A stretch of 64,000 nt of DNA from Hyphomicrobiales bacterium (GCA_900469345.1 UBWZ01000008.1:124001-188000); one strand, 5' to 3'. Shown: positions 1-7,744, counted from the stretch's first letter. The notes: a model not told the origin generated them from the letters alone. Numbers and translations: made by a program.

Positions 1-3000
1 GATGGTCATGAACAGGGGCAGAAACCCGCCCGAGGCTTCCCGTCCGATCACCTCGCGTCCGTCATTGAGGACGCTGGCCACGCCATGGCCGGCAAGCCCG
101 GCGAGGTAATCGACGATCGCCTTCTGGCTTTCATGGGCAAACAGCACCACGAACGGCCGGCCGTTGATCTCTTCGTTGTCGTAGTTGAACAGGCCGCTCG
201 CCGCCCGGTTCATCGACCGGATCTCGCCGGTGTCGTCGATGATCACGACGCCGTCCGTGGCGGTTTCGAGGATGGCGCGCAACTCTTCCACTTCAACCTG
301 CAGCCGCGCCGTCTGATCGGCCCGGCGGGCGGGCACCGGCATGGCCGCAGCGTCGCTGCCGTCTCCGGGTTCGGTCGGCGCCGTCTGGGCTGCCGGCGAG
401 ACGGGCATCAGCGCCAGCATCAAGGCGGTGGCATCGCCCCAGCGGACCGACTGGAGGCGCGCCGAAACGGGGATGATCTCGTCGTTGGCGCGCACCACCA
501 CCATGCCGCTCGCTTCCGTCGTCTTGTCCTCAAGATCCTGCCGCTGCAGCAGCGCGTCCAGGCCGCCGACCTCTGACAGTTCCTCGATGCTTGCGTAGCC
601 GGTGAGCTTCAGGAATTCCGGATTGCCATGGATCAGGTGATCGCCGTTGTGGACCAGCAGCGCGACCGGCATCTGGTCGATGATATCCGGAGATAGCCCG
701 ATCCGTTCCCGCACCGGTATCATCTGGCTGAGGAGCTGAAGGTCCGAAAGGCTTTCTTGTGCTTCAGCTTGAACTTCGTCCTGCGCGTCTGCTTCGGCTT
801 CGATGGGCGCGTCCGGAGCCGCCGTCTGACGGCCGGCCTCGACGTCTTCGCCGGCAGGCTCGGCCTCAGTATCAGCTGCGGCCGAAGAAACGCCCGAAAC
901 GTCGGCTGCCGGCTCTTCGAAAACCTCGTCCGCGGTCACCGCGTCTTCGGCAGCCTCAGGGGTGGCAGGCACCGCCGGTTGCTCGACGTCTGTCGCCACG
1001 GCGTCGTCATGCGCTGGCGGTTCGTCCTGCAGCTCTGCCTCCATACTCTCGCCGGATGCAAAGCCATCCTGCTGTGCGGTTTCGAGCGGCTTGTCGTCGT
1101 GGTCGGCGTCGGGTTGCTCGGCAAGCGATGCCAGAGGGGCGGCAGGATCGGCCGCCTTATCCGTCGCCGGCTCGTCATCGCGTCCGATGAACCGGTCGAG
1201 CTGCCGGGCGATCTCGCGAAACGCAGCCTGTTCGCCCGGCGACAGTCGCGAGCGATGTTCTTCGAGCTGGATGATCTTGTCGGAGTAGCGCCGGCCGGCC
1301 GTCGGCACGAGCCGCAGTGCCGGGCGCTCTCCCGCCGGCCAATCGAGACCCTCGATGGTGGCATCTCCGGCCGATGCTGCAGGCGAGGCAGGCTCTGCGG
1401 AAGCCTCGTCGTCCCCGACGCTCTCCCCGGCGGGTTCCGAAGTGTCCGTTTCCGGCTGGTCGTCGGCGGCGGCCTGCAATTCGCTTTCGCGCGCCAGCGC
1501 GTCGAGATCGGCGACACTCTCGTCGGGCGTCGGCTCTTCCGCGATGAACAGGTAGCGCTGCTCGCTCGGCTGGTCATCACCGTCGATGGCGGCGTCATCC
1601 ATGTCGCCACGCGGATCTTCGCCCCCAATATCCTCGCCCTCGATATCCTCGACGGCATCACGTTCCGGCCCGGGGGCATGGCCCTGCGGCATCAGCGACA
1701 GTCCGACGGCGTGCGGATCTTCGCTGGCATCGGCGATCCGGACGATGCCGAAACCGCGAAAACCGTCGAATTCACGGGTCCGCGTGTAGGTTGGCAGGGC
1801 CGCGAGATCCACCGGCACGGTCAGCGAGGTCCCCTCGACCGGCCACCAGATGGTTTTGCCCGACCAGGTGTCGCGCTTGTTGAGAAGCTCCGTGATCTTG
1901 CCGTCCGGGTCGAGATGGAACAGCGCCGCCAGATCGGAAAAGGCCATGCCGACGACATCCGCCGCATGGGGGCCGACAGCCGCCGCAAATTCCTTCGAGA
2001 CCTCGGTAAACTGCCCTTCGCCATCGATCTTCCAGACGAACCGGATGGCGCGCGAGTCCCGCTGGAACACGAAGCCTTCGGCAAGAACAGGTTCCGCCAC
2101 CGGCGCGTTTGCCGGAAGGTCTTCGGCGGTAAGCTCGGTCGCGTCCGGCAGCGGCGCTTCGCGATCCTGCACCGCCTGCGGAGCTGCCGTGTCGACAGCC
2201 TCCGGCTCGGGAAGAGCGTCGACGGCCGTCACTTCCTCGGCGGCAGGGACGTCAGCAACAACTGCCTCCGCATCAGGCAGGGCCGCGTGCCGATCGGCCT
2301 CCACGGGCAGGCGATCGCTCTGCGGCTCGACCGCTGGCAATTCAAATGTAAGCGTTGCTGGCTCGACGACGGAGAGAGAGCCCTCGCTCAGCTCTCCGTT
2401 GTCCGGCGCGCCAAGGTGCTCGGTTCCACCGTCCGTGTCTTCGGCGTCCAATTCGGTCTGGGCTGGGGCGTCGAGAACAAGCGAGATTTCCTCGCCGGGC
2501 TCATCTGCCTCTTCGATATCGGCGACTGCGTCAATGGCATCGGCAAACCCGTCCGGCGCCGGGATTGCCGTCTCGTGTGTCTGCTCGTCTTCGGAAGGGG
2601 CAGGGCTGCCAGCAACGCCTTGCGACGTGGTGTCGACGGTAAACAGCAGGAACAGAGCCGGGTCGTCCGACGGCATCCCGATCGCCGCCGGCAGGTAGCC
2701 CTTGATTGTCGGGATCGGCCGCTTGATCAGCCGGCTGGGCTCGGTGCTGGCAGCGCCGGTCAGGCTCCTGGCCGTCTGCGGCGAGATCTCGAGGGCAGCA
2801 AAGCCGCTGGATGCGGCAACGATCTCGCCGTCTGCACCGAGCACGGCCATATGGGTTTCCGGATCGTCGAAACCCTCGATCATCCGCGCGGCCCGGGCTG
2901 CGGCGTTGAGACGGCGGGCCTCGACGGCGGCACTGAACAGGACGGTCGACTGGCCGTGCACCTCGATCAACGCGCAGCGCGCCTGGATCACGACCCGCTG

Positions 3001-3285
3001 GAAGCCCGAAGCGACCCGGATCGTCACGTGGCGGACATCGCCCTTTTCCCGCAATTGCCGCGACGCAGCCTCGATCTGACGAAAGGCCACATCGGCGCGG
3101 TTCGGCCCCTGGTCGAGGAAGTCGTAGATGGAAGAATAGCCAAACAATCCGGCACCGGCACCGTTCGCCCACAGCGGTGCCTGCAGGTCGGGAGAAAACA
3201 GCACGACAGCGTCACCCGCGGCAAAGTGATCCCGCACGTTTTCGTGCACAGCCACGTCGATGAAAGGATATTGAACTGCTGGCAT
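1..3285 (-). CDS. cbrA: CbrA/PdhS-type PAS sensor histidine kinase, N-terminal part (C-terminus outside window)
   Basis: The frame is open from an ATG at 3285 to the window start, giving 1095 codons with no stop. It starts with a short PAS-like stretch (residues about 20-60). A long region rich in Ala, Glu, Asp and Pro follows (about 240-400 and 530-850), split by a PAS-like domain at about 400-520. A PAS domain at about 860-960 and another from about 1000 complete the visible part. The histidine kinase core should lie beyond position 1. No membrane segment is seen, so it is probably cytoplasmic. The PdhS/DivJ/PleC/CbrA kinases act on DivK to control CtrA and the cell cycle. From memory, the divergent phasin gene is also cbrA's neighbour in Sinorhizobium meliloti, which is the main reason for the symbol. 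The ribosome site before 3285 is weak. Confidence 0.7.
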   Translation of the reverse strand, partial: MPAVQYPFIDVAVHENVRDHFAAGDAVVLFSPDLQAPLWANGAGAGLFGYSSIYDFLDQGPNRADVAFRQIEAASRQLREKGDVRHVTIRVASGFQRVVIQARCALIEVHGQSTVLFSAAVEARRLNAAARAARMIEGFDDPETHMAVLGADGEIVAASSGFAALEISPQTARSLTGAASTEPSRLIKRPIPTIKGYLPAAIGMPSDDPALFLLFTVDTTSQGVAGSPAPSEDEQTHETAIPAPDGFADAIDAVADIEEADEPGEEISLVLDAPAQTELDAEDTDGGTEHLGAPDNGELSEGSLSVVEPATLTFELPAVEPQSDRLPVEADRHAALPDAEAVVADVPAAEEVTAVDALPEPEAVDTAAPQAVQDREAPLPDATELTAEDLPANAPVAEPVLAEGFVFQRDSRAIRFVWKIDGEGQFTEVSKEFAAAVGPHAADVVGMAFSDLAALFHLDPDGKITELLNKRDTWSGKTIWWPVEGTSLTVPVDLAALPTYTRTREFDGFRGFGIVRIADASEDPHAVGLSLMPQGHAPGPERDAVEDIEGEDIGGEDPRGDMDDAAIDGDDQPSEQRYLFIAEEPTPDESVADLDALARESELQAAADDQPETDTSEPAGESVGDDEASAEPASPAASAGDATIEGLDWPAGERPALRLVPTAGRRYSDKIIQLEEHRSRLSPGEQAAFREIARQLDRFIGRDDEPATDKAADPAAPLASLAEQPDADHDDKPLETAQQDGFASGESMEAELQDEPPAHDDAVATDVEQPAVPATPEAAEDAVTADEVFEEPAADVSGVSSAAADTEAEPAGEDVEAGRQTAAPDAPIEAEADAQDEVQAEAQESLSDLQLLSQMIPVRERIGLSPDIIDQMPVALLVHNGDHLIHGNPEFLKLTGYASIEELSEVGGLDALLQRQDLEDKTTEASGMVVVRANDEIIPVSARLQSVRWGDATALMLALMPVSPAAQTAPTEPGDGSDAAAMPVPARRADQTARLQVEVEELRAILETATDGVVIIDDTGEIRSMNRAASGLFNYDNEEINGRPFVVLFAHESQKAIVDYLAGLAGHGVASVLNDGREVIGREASGGFLPLFMTI

Positions 3286-3409
3286 GGGAAACCTGTCGGT
3301 GGAACCGGCAAAGGGTGAAATTAACGGATCATTAATAACCTGCTGGCCAGTTTGGGTCCACCAAGCGACCACCTAAACCGGCAACAGGGTTAATGCCGGC
3401 CGGGCATTG

Positions 3410-3438
3410 TGCACTGCAGTATAATCATTGCAATGCAC
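3410..3438. promoter_or_regulatory. TGC-rich inverted element upstream of the phasin gene (possible PhaR/AniA site)
   Basis: TGCACTGCAG at 3410-3419 and ATTGCAATGCAC at 3427-3438 form a TGC/GCA-rich imperfect inverted repeat about 90-115 bp upstream of the phasin start. Alphaproteobacterial PhaR/AniA regulators of polyhydroxybutyrate granule genes bind TGC-rich palindromes. The regulator assignment is inferred from the motif and the downstream gene only. Confidence 0.35.
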
Positions 3439-3524
3439 CCTCCGAACGACTATATTTCAGGCAAGATAACTTCGAAGCTGCCTCATTAGGCGCCGAAGTT
3501 TGCGCCGATGGAGGATGTTCAGCG

Positions 3525-3971
3525 ATGGCATACAGCACCGAAGACATGTTTTCTTTTTCCGCGTTCGACCCGGCCAAATTCGCCGAAGGCTATCGTGACC
3601 TCGCCGGCCGCGGCGCAAGCCAGTCCCAGGAAGCCTACACTAAGATGAAGGCGGCCGCAGAGGAAGCTACCCGGACGGCTGAATCCACAATTCAATCGGC
3701 CCAGGCCGGCTCCCTGGAGCTCGGTTTGCAGACGCTCGAGGCGATGCGCACCAGCGCGGACATGTCCTTGACCCACATGGAGGCCCTGATGGGGGTGAAA
3801 TCGGTGTCGGAGCTGGTGGAGCTGCAGACTTCGTTTTTCCGCCGCCAGGCCGAAGCGACCGTCGAGCAGGCGCGCGCCATCCAGAACACGGCCCGCAAGC
3901 TTGCCGAAACCGTGGCAAAGCCTGGCACCGAGGCTGCCGAAAGGATGATGGCCGGCTTCAAGGCATCCTGA
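3525..3971 (+). CDS. phaP: Phasin family granule-associated protein
   Basis: The product has 148 residues. It is Ala/Glu/Lys-rich and amphipathic helical, as in the phasin_2 family that coats polyhydroxybutyrate granules. Features include a short N-terminal segment with FSFSAFDPAKFAEGYRDLA (residues about 9-27), a long helix, and the stretch ELVELQTSFFRRQAE, which is characteristic of alphaproteobacterial phasins. There is no signal peptide or membrane segment. The frame is open upstream to 3393, but the ATG at 3525 is preferred: GAGGATG at 3511-3517 is a good ribosome site and family members begin just before the EDMFSFSAF-like motif. It is divergent from cbrA and lies upstream of tRNA-His. 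Regulation by a PhaR/AniA-type repressor is suggested by the TGC-rich element upstream. Confidence 0.88.
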   Translation: MAYSTEDMFSFSAFDPAKFAEGYRDLAGRGASQSQEAYTKMKAAAEEATRTAESTIQSAQAGSLELGLQTLEAMRTSADMSLTHMEALMGVKSVSELVELQTSFFRRQAEATVEQARAIQNTARKLAETVAKPGTEAAERMMAGFKAS

Positions 3972-4023
3972 CGGGCCGAAGGCGCAGGCACGGCAGAAAT
4001 GGCCTTTTCTCTCCGGAAGGGGC

Positions 4024-4052
4024 TTGCATAATGTGCCTGATCGCCGTATTGG
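4024..4052 (+). promoter_or_regulatory. Candidate promoter of tRNA-His
   Basis: TTGCAT (4024-4029) and TATTGG (4047-4052) are separated by 17 bp, and the predicted start lies about 23 bases before the mature tRNA. The -35 box is fair and the -10 box poor. Confidence 0.35.
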
Positions 4053-4081
4053 GACCACCGCGGCGTCAGACGCTGTTTTAT

Positions 4082-4158
4082 GCGGTTGTAGCTCAGTTGG
4101 TTAGAGCGCAGGTTTGTGGCACCTGAGGTCGGAGGTTCGAGACCCCCCAACCGTACCA
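4082..4158 (+). tRNA. tRNA-His (anticodon GTG)
   Basis: The complete cloverleaf reads as acceptor GCGGTTG paired with CAACCGT, a D-arm with GCTCAGTTGGTTAGAGC, an anticodon stem CAGGT/ACCTG with anticodon GTG at 4116-4118, a T-loop TTCGAGA, and an encoded CCA at 4156-4158. The first pair is G1:U72, the discriminator is A73, and the base before G1 is T. No G-1 is therefore encoded opposite a C73. This is the atypical alphaproteobacterial type of tRNA-His, whose partner HisRS does not need G-1. The 3' end doubles as the left copy of a direct repeat. Confidence 0.97.
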
Positions 4159-4169
4159 TTTCTCCCAAG
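4151..4169 (+). repeat. Left 19-bp direct repeat (attL-like) at the 3' end of tRNA-His
   Basis: CCGTACCATTTCTCCCAAG covers the last eight bases of tRNA-His and the next eleven. It recurs at 5674-5692 with a single C/T difference. Such repeats at tRNA 3' ends mark site-specific integration of mobile islands. Bases 4159-4174 also form a 6-bp hairpin (TTTCTC, loop CCAA, GAGAAA). Confidence 0.6.
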
Positions 4170-4371
4170 AGAAATTAGCCACTTGCAGTGATTAGAGGAA
4201 GCTAAAATCCTCAAAATTCAAATCCCCTAGACTAGCCATACCAATCGCCATAGCCCTGACAGTAGCTGCGTTTGTCCACAGAATTGGATTCGCGCCAACT
4301 TTAGGAAGGGGACCGATCGTATAACGCTGAGCAGACTCGAGCACGGGAACCTGCAAGATTCGAGACCAAGG

Positions 4372-5136
4372 TCAGAATTGAAAGCCAGTCTGATAGGATC
4401 CCTGGTCGAGACGGACGATGCCCAGGAGCGTCCATTGACGAGGGCGTTTTGCCAAGGTTCCAAGAACCAGCGCGACGCCCTTCTTCATGTACTCCTCCTC
4501 GTACTTCTCCTTCAGGCGTCGGAGCGCATCTGCCTCGCCGTAGGTCTTACTCCATCGGAAGAACGTGGCGTGGGTTTCCCAGTCGCCGCATTGATGGGTA
4601 TGCAGCCTGCCAGCTTGGTCTGTGAATGCGAAGCTCAGAGCGTAGGGGGTGGGCTCAAACGCCTCGACCTCTCGGTCGAGCATATTCACCTGCTTTGCAG
4701 CACCAATATAAGCGGCCTTCTCCACGTCAATGATCTGCTGCCGTTTCCGGCGGTGGATGAATCGGAGTGACGTTGGGCGTATCGCTGTGAGGGATCTGCC
4801 GAGCGCTGCGGCGTCCTCCACCGTTGGAGTGATGAGCGGCTCCAAAATGGCGTGCTTGTCGGCTGCACGTGATGGCCCCAGGTTCTTGAGTGTGCCTTGG
4901 AGAACTTTGCAGCTTTCTACACGCTTGTCGTGCGCATCAGGGATGAAGTCGAAGGAAACATTATCCCACCGAGTGAATTCTTCGCCGCCGTGGCGGTAGC
5001 GAATGGGATATAGGCGCTTCCACTCCCCGTCGGGAGTAACGCCTGCGCAACAGACCGTCTCAGAATATCCGCTGCTCGGGCGGGGCAGCGCCTTTACCAG
5101 GATTGTGACTTGGCAGCTTTTCCGGGTTGCGCTCAT
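4372..5136 (-). CDS. Conserved partner protein of a DUF488 gene, function unknown
   Basis: The product has 254 residues from the ATG at 5136, which follows GGACAGG. A TTG at 5154 is less likely. I recognise no named domain. The N-terminus carries ETVCCAGVTPDGEWKRLYPI, a motif shared by a family that I recall being found next to DUF488 genes. The C-terminal half has a Lys/Glu-rich helix (about residues 205-225). There is no signal peptide or membrane segment. Its first 77 bases overlap the end of the DUF488 gene in another frame, so the two are probably translated as a coupled unit. Both lie between the direct repeats at tRNA-His, which suggests acquisition together. A nucleic-acid or defence role is possible from this context but unproven. 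Confidence 0.75.
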   Translation of the reverse strand: MSATRKSCQVTILVKALPRPSSGYSETVCCAGVTPDGEWKRLYPIRYRHGGEEFTRWDNVSFDFIPDAHDKRVESCKVLQGTLKNLGPSRAADKHAILEPLITPTVEDAAALGRSLTAIRPTSLRFIHRRKRQQIIDVEKAAYIGAAKQVNMLDREVEAFEPTPYALSFAFTDQAGRLHTHQCGDWETHATFFRWSKTYGEADALRRLKEKYEEEYMKKGVALVLGTLAKRPRQWTLLGIVRLDQGSYQTGFQF

Positions 5137-5587
5137 ACCTGTCCATCTTGTCAACGAATAAGTCGAAAGAAATCAAGTCATAATCTCTAAGTTGAGTCGC
5201 GACAATCTGACGGTGGCATGTGCTCGGATCTCTCTCGTAGCACATCAGGCAGGTCAACTTCTCCATAGCGATATTTGCGACTTCCCGAACCGCCTGCTGC
5301 GCGGCCTCCGTCGCCAGATGCTTGCCAAATACTTTACGGAACGTCACGAAGTCGCCGGCACGTGCTGCCTCTCGACCGGGTTTGGGGTCGCCAAGATGCT
5401 TGGCGTGGATATATCGTATTCCATGCTTCTCCAGCCGCGCGGCTAACCCGTTCTTGGAGAATCCTTTCTTCCGCGAGACGGTCACCGCTCTGACATCGAC
5501 AAGGACCTTCACGCCGACGACCTCGAGTGTCTTAACAAAGTCGTCGATGTTCGACCCCTCGTATCCAATCGTCATCAAGCTCGGCAT
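5060..5587 (-). CDS. DUF488 family protein
   Basis: The product has 175 residues. It shows the DUF488 hallmarks: an N-terminal TIGYEGSNIDDFV, a middle segment with LVDVRAVTVSRKKGFSKN (about 30-47), and the C-terminal motif CYERDPSTCHRQIVA (about 116-130), whose Cys, Glu and CHR residues are conserved in the family. There are no membrane segments. The ATG at 5587 follows AAAGGA at good spacing. DUF488 proteins are widespread, are of uncertain biochemistry, and often occur in accessory regions with a second conserved gene, as here. The gene reads toward tRNA-His and is the promoter-proximal gene of a two-gene unit. Base use in and around the pair is more AT-rich than in the flanking genes, consistent with transfer. 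Confidence 0.85.
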   Translation of the reverse strand: MPSLMTIGYEGSNIDDFVKTLEVVGVKVLVDVRAVTVSRKKGFSKNGLAARLEKHGIRYIHAKHLGDPKPGREAARAGDFVTFRKVFGKHLATEAAQQAVREVANIAMEKLTCLMCYERDPSTCHRQIVATQLRDYDLISFDLFVDKMDRYERNPEKLPSHNPGKGAAPPEQRIF

Positions 5588-5673
5588 GTGATTCCTTTCA
5601 TCCGGACGTCGTCGTTGTCCATAATCGAGCTTGCTCGAGAATGGACTTTGACTACTCGGACCATAAGCATGTT

Positions 5674-5692
5674 CCGTACCATTTCTTCCAAG
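5674..5692 (+). repeat. Right 19-bp direct repeat (attR-like)
   Basis: CCGTACCATTTCTTCCAAG matches the tRNA-His 3' end copy at 4151-4169 in 18 of 19 positions and in the same orientation. It sits 28 bp beyond the stop of the CorA-type gene, so the 1.5 kb between the copies appears to have been inserted between tRNA-His and that gene. Confidence 0.6.
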
Positions 5693-5719
5693 CCCATCCT
5701 CGACGAAAATAGTGCTGGT

Positions 5720-6685
5720 TCAAAGCCATCCGACGCGCTTGAAGCGCCAGTAGAGATAGGCGCACAGGCTCGCGATCACGCCGAGGATCACGTAGTAGCC
5801 ATAGGTCGCCTTCAGCTCCGGCATGTTTTCGAAGTTCATCCCGTAAATCCCGGCAATGGCGGTCGGAACCGCGGCGATCGCCGCCCAGGAGGCGAGCTGC
5901 CGGGTGATCGCACCCTGGCTCTGCTGCTCCAGGAGGTTGCTGGCCTCGAACACCGAGGTGATCACGTCCTTCAGGCCGCTGACCATGCTGTCGACCCTTC
6001 GCACATGGTCGTAGACGTCGCGAAAGTATTTCTGGGTTTCCCGGTCGATGCAGGGAAGGTCGAGATTGAGAAGCTTGCCGCAGACCTCCGTCATCGGACC
6101 GAGCACACGCTGGAAGCGGATCAGCTGCCGGCGCAGGCGAAACAGGCGCTTGATTTGGTCGCGCCCGAGCACCGCGTCGAGCATGTGCTGCTCCATTTCC
6201 AGAACCCGGTCTTCCACCGTCTGGACCACCGGCAGGTACCCGTCGACGATGAAGTCGAGGACGCCGTGCAGCACGTAGTCCGGGCCTTTCCTCAGGATCT
6301 GCGGTGCCGTTTCCAGCCTCTGGCGCAACGCGCTGTGACCGCGATCGGACCCATGTCGCACCGTGATGACGTGGTGCGGGCCCACGAAGATTGCCGTCTC
6401 GCCGTATTCTATGGAATCGCCCTCCAGATGGGCGGTCTTGGCGATGATGAAGAGCTGGTCGTCGTAGACATCGACCTTCGGCACCTGCCGCCCGCCGAGC
6501 GCATCCTCGATCGCCAGGTCATGCAGCTTGAACGTCTTCTGCAGCGCGACGAGTTCAGGCTCTGCCGGGTCATGCAGACCGATCCAGACGAAACCGTCGT
6601 CACTGTCCGGCACCTTGTCGCTGCCGGCGTTAAAGGTACCGGTCCGCTTGCCCTTGTTATAGATATAAGACGCAACGATGCTCAT
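5720..6685 (-). CDS. CorA family divalent metal ion transporter
   Basis: The product has 321 residues. The N-terminal two thirds form the cytoplasmic alpha/beta and long-helix domain of CorA-type channels. The C-terminus has two membrane helices with the signature YGMNFENMPEL after the first (about residues 279-289). GMN is the selectivity motif for Mg2+ and related ions in the inner membrane pentamer. The ATG at 6685 was chosen because it gives the usual family start (SIVASYIYNKGKR). An upstream ATG at 6769 would add 28 residues of unusual composition, and neither has a strong ribosome site. The gene lies 80 bp downstream of a conserved hypothetical gene on the same strand and is probably co-transcribed with it. 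The exact ion (Mg2+, Co2+, Ni2+ or Zn2+ export) cannot be told from the sequence. Confidence 0.88.
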   Translation of the reverse strand: MSIVASYIYNKGKRTGTFNAGSDKVPDSDDGFVWIGLHDPAEPELVALQKTFKLHDLAIEDALGGRQVPKVDVYDDQLFIIAKTAHLEGDSIEYGETAIFVGPHHVITVRHGSDRGHSALRQRLETAPQILRKGPDYVLHGVLDFIVDGYLPVVQTVEDRVLEMEQHMLDAVLGRDQIKRLFRLRRQLIRFQRVLGPMTEVCGKLLNLDLPCIDRETQKYFRDVYDHVRRVDSMVSGLKDVITSVFEASNLLEQQSQGAITRQLASWAAIAAVPTAIAGIYGMNFENMPELKATYGYYVILGVIASLCAYLYWRFKRVGWL

Positions 6686-6765
6686 GTCGGGACGGAACTC
6701 TTGGCTCAGGGGCGGGACTCGGCGGATCGCCGCTCGGTGGAGAAGACCCCTGTAGATCATGACGC

Positions 6766-7242
6766 TCATGCATCGTGAAAGACTTTTCCTTCGGCCAGTT
6801 TCGACGCCTTGTGGAACACCTGTGCGAGGCGGATGCGGTCCTCGCCGAGCTTCAGGATCACGCGGTCGACCTTGCGGACGGTCGCGATATCCACGCGGCT
6901 TCGTGCATTCGCCGGCCGGCGGCTGTCGGGCATCGGCCGCACCAGGAGCGGCGCGCCGACATTCTCTTGGAACTGCGCCAGCATCATGCCCGTCTTGATC
7001 ATGCCGGAGCGGATGTGCACTCTGTTCTCCGTTGCGATCACCACCCGGAAGGCGTTGATCAGGGCGTCCTTGGTCGCCGGCAGTTCGCTTGCATCGAACA
7101 CGCTGTCGCCGGTCTCGTGCTCGCGCAGGAAGATCAGGAAGGCATCGACGAGACGATGGGCTGCCTCCAGGACGCTTGCATCGGTCGGGCCCTTCAATGG
7201 ACCTTCCGCGGTGCTTTCCCAGAGTGTCGGCAGTGAACGCAT
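6766..7242 (-). CDS. Conserved hypothetical protein upstream of the CorA-type gene
   Basis: The product has 158 residues, is soluble and mixed alpha/beta, and has no signal peptide, membrane segment or motif I recognise. The N-terminal half contains predicted helices (SVLEAAHRLVDAFLIFLREH). The middle has many basic residues and a segment rich in Asp, Arg and Val. The ATG at 7242 is preceded by GAGG at acceptable spacing. The gene is first in a probable two-gene unit with the CorA-type transporter 80 bp downstream, so a link to metal homeostasis is possible, but that is inference only. Confidence 0.7.
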   Translation of the reverse strand: MRSLPTLWESTAEGPLKGPTDASVLEAAHRLVDAFLIFLREHETGDSVFDASELPATKDALINAFRVVIATENRVHIRSGMIKTGMMLAQFQENVGAPLLVRPMPDSRRPANARSRVDIATVRKVDRVILKLGEDRIRLAQVFHKASKLAEGKVFHDA

Positions 7243-7368
7243 GGAAGATCCTCGGATTGACCGACGAGAAACGCGCGGTTTCGGTTTTGGTTCGCCGAGG
7301 GCGCGCTCGCCGCGGTCACCCGGAGATCAAAAAGTTAACAATATTTTTGTGCGCTGCAATATTAGGTA

Positions 7369-7396
7369 TTGCCGCTGCCCCAAGATCGTCTATCTA
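7369..7396 (+). promoter_or_regulatory. Candidate promoter for the structured leader/sRNA upstream of the HTH gene
   Basis: TTGCCG (7369-7374) and TATCTA (7391-7396) are 16 bp apart. The predicted start is near 7403, directly before the first of three hairpins. Confidence 0.35.
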
Positions 7397-7402
7397 TTGT
7401 GC

Positions 7403-7479
7403 ACTGGCGGCCTAGTTTCTAGGCGTCAAGTCTCTCGGGCTCAAGCCCGCCCCTTTCCCCGCCGCACCGGCGGGTTTTT
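7403..7479 (+). ncRNA. Candidate small RNA or attenuator leader with three hairpins and an intrinsic terminator
   Basis: Three perfect hairpins follow one another: GCCTAG-TTT-CTAGGC (7410-7424), CGGGCT-CA-AGCCCG (7436-7449) and CCCGCCG-CAC-CGGCGGG (7458-7474). The last is followed directly by TTTTT (7475-7479), a classic intrinsic terminator. A plausible promoter precedes them, giving a transcript of about 77 nt. The terminator sits only 15 bases before the ATG of the HTH gene. The RNA could be a free sRNA or a leader that limits read-through into that gene. No RNA family was identified. Confidence 0.5.
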
Positions 7480-7494
7480 GTGGAAGGAACGACA

Positions 7495-7740
7495 ATGACT
7501 GTTTCGATGAAAAACTTTCACGCCTCCGCCGACAACACGCTGGCGCCGGCTCAGGTTGCTCTTCTGGTTGCTGAAGCACGCCAGGCTGCCGGTTACAGCG
7601 TCGAGGATCTTTCGGTGACCACCGGTCTCGTCAACGACGAGATCGTCAGCATCGAGAACGGCACTGACCTCGACCCGGGCAAGCTGAAGCGCGTCGCTGC
7701 AGCGCTCAAGGTTCCGGTCGCGACCTTGCGTCAGGCCTGA
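7495..7740 (+). CDS. Small helix-turn-helix (Cro/CI-type) DNA-binding protein
   Basis: The product has 81 residues. After a 20-residue lead, the region 23-78 fits an XRE/Cro-type five-helix fold: LLVAEARQAAGYSVEDLS, then TTGLVNDEIVSIENG and LKRVAAALKVPVATL. It has no other domain. The ATG at 7495 follows GGAAGGAAC at 7482-7489. Because an intrinsic terminator ends 15 bases before the start, expression may depend on read-through or antitermination. The gene lies between two structured RNA candidates and converges on a LysR gene. The target is unknown. Confidence 0.72.
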   Translation: MTVSMKNFHASADNTLAPAQVALLVAEARQAAGYSVEDLSVTTGLVNDEIVSIENGTDLDPGKLKRVAAALKVPVATLRQA

Positions 7741-7744
7741 TCCA

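Noticed and set aside
757-3318. A plus-strand open frame of 853 codons opposite the cbrA gene
   Set aside because: It is Arg/Gly-rich with no domain, and the minus strand encodes a clear PAS kinase over the same bases. It is an antisense shadow caused by high GC.
4206-4243. A tRNA-like 3' end (TTCAAATC followed by TACCA) inside the islet
   Set aside because: Only a T-loop-like string and CCA are present, with no matching 5' half or stems. It may be chance or an old attachment remnant, but cannot be supported.
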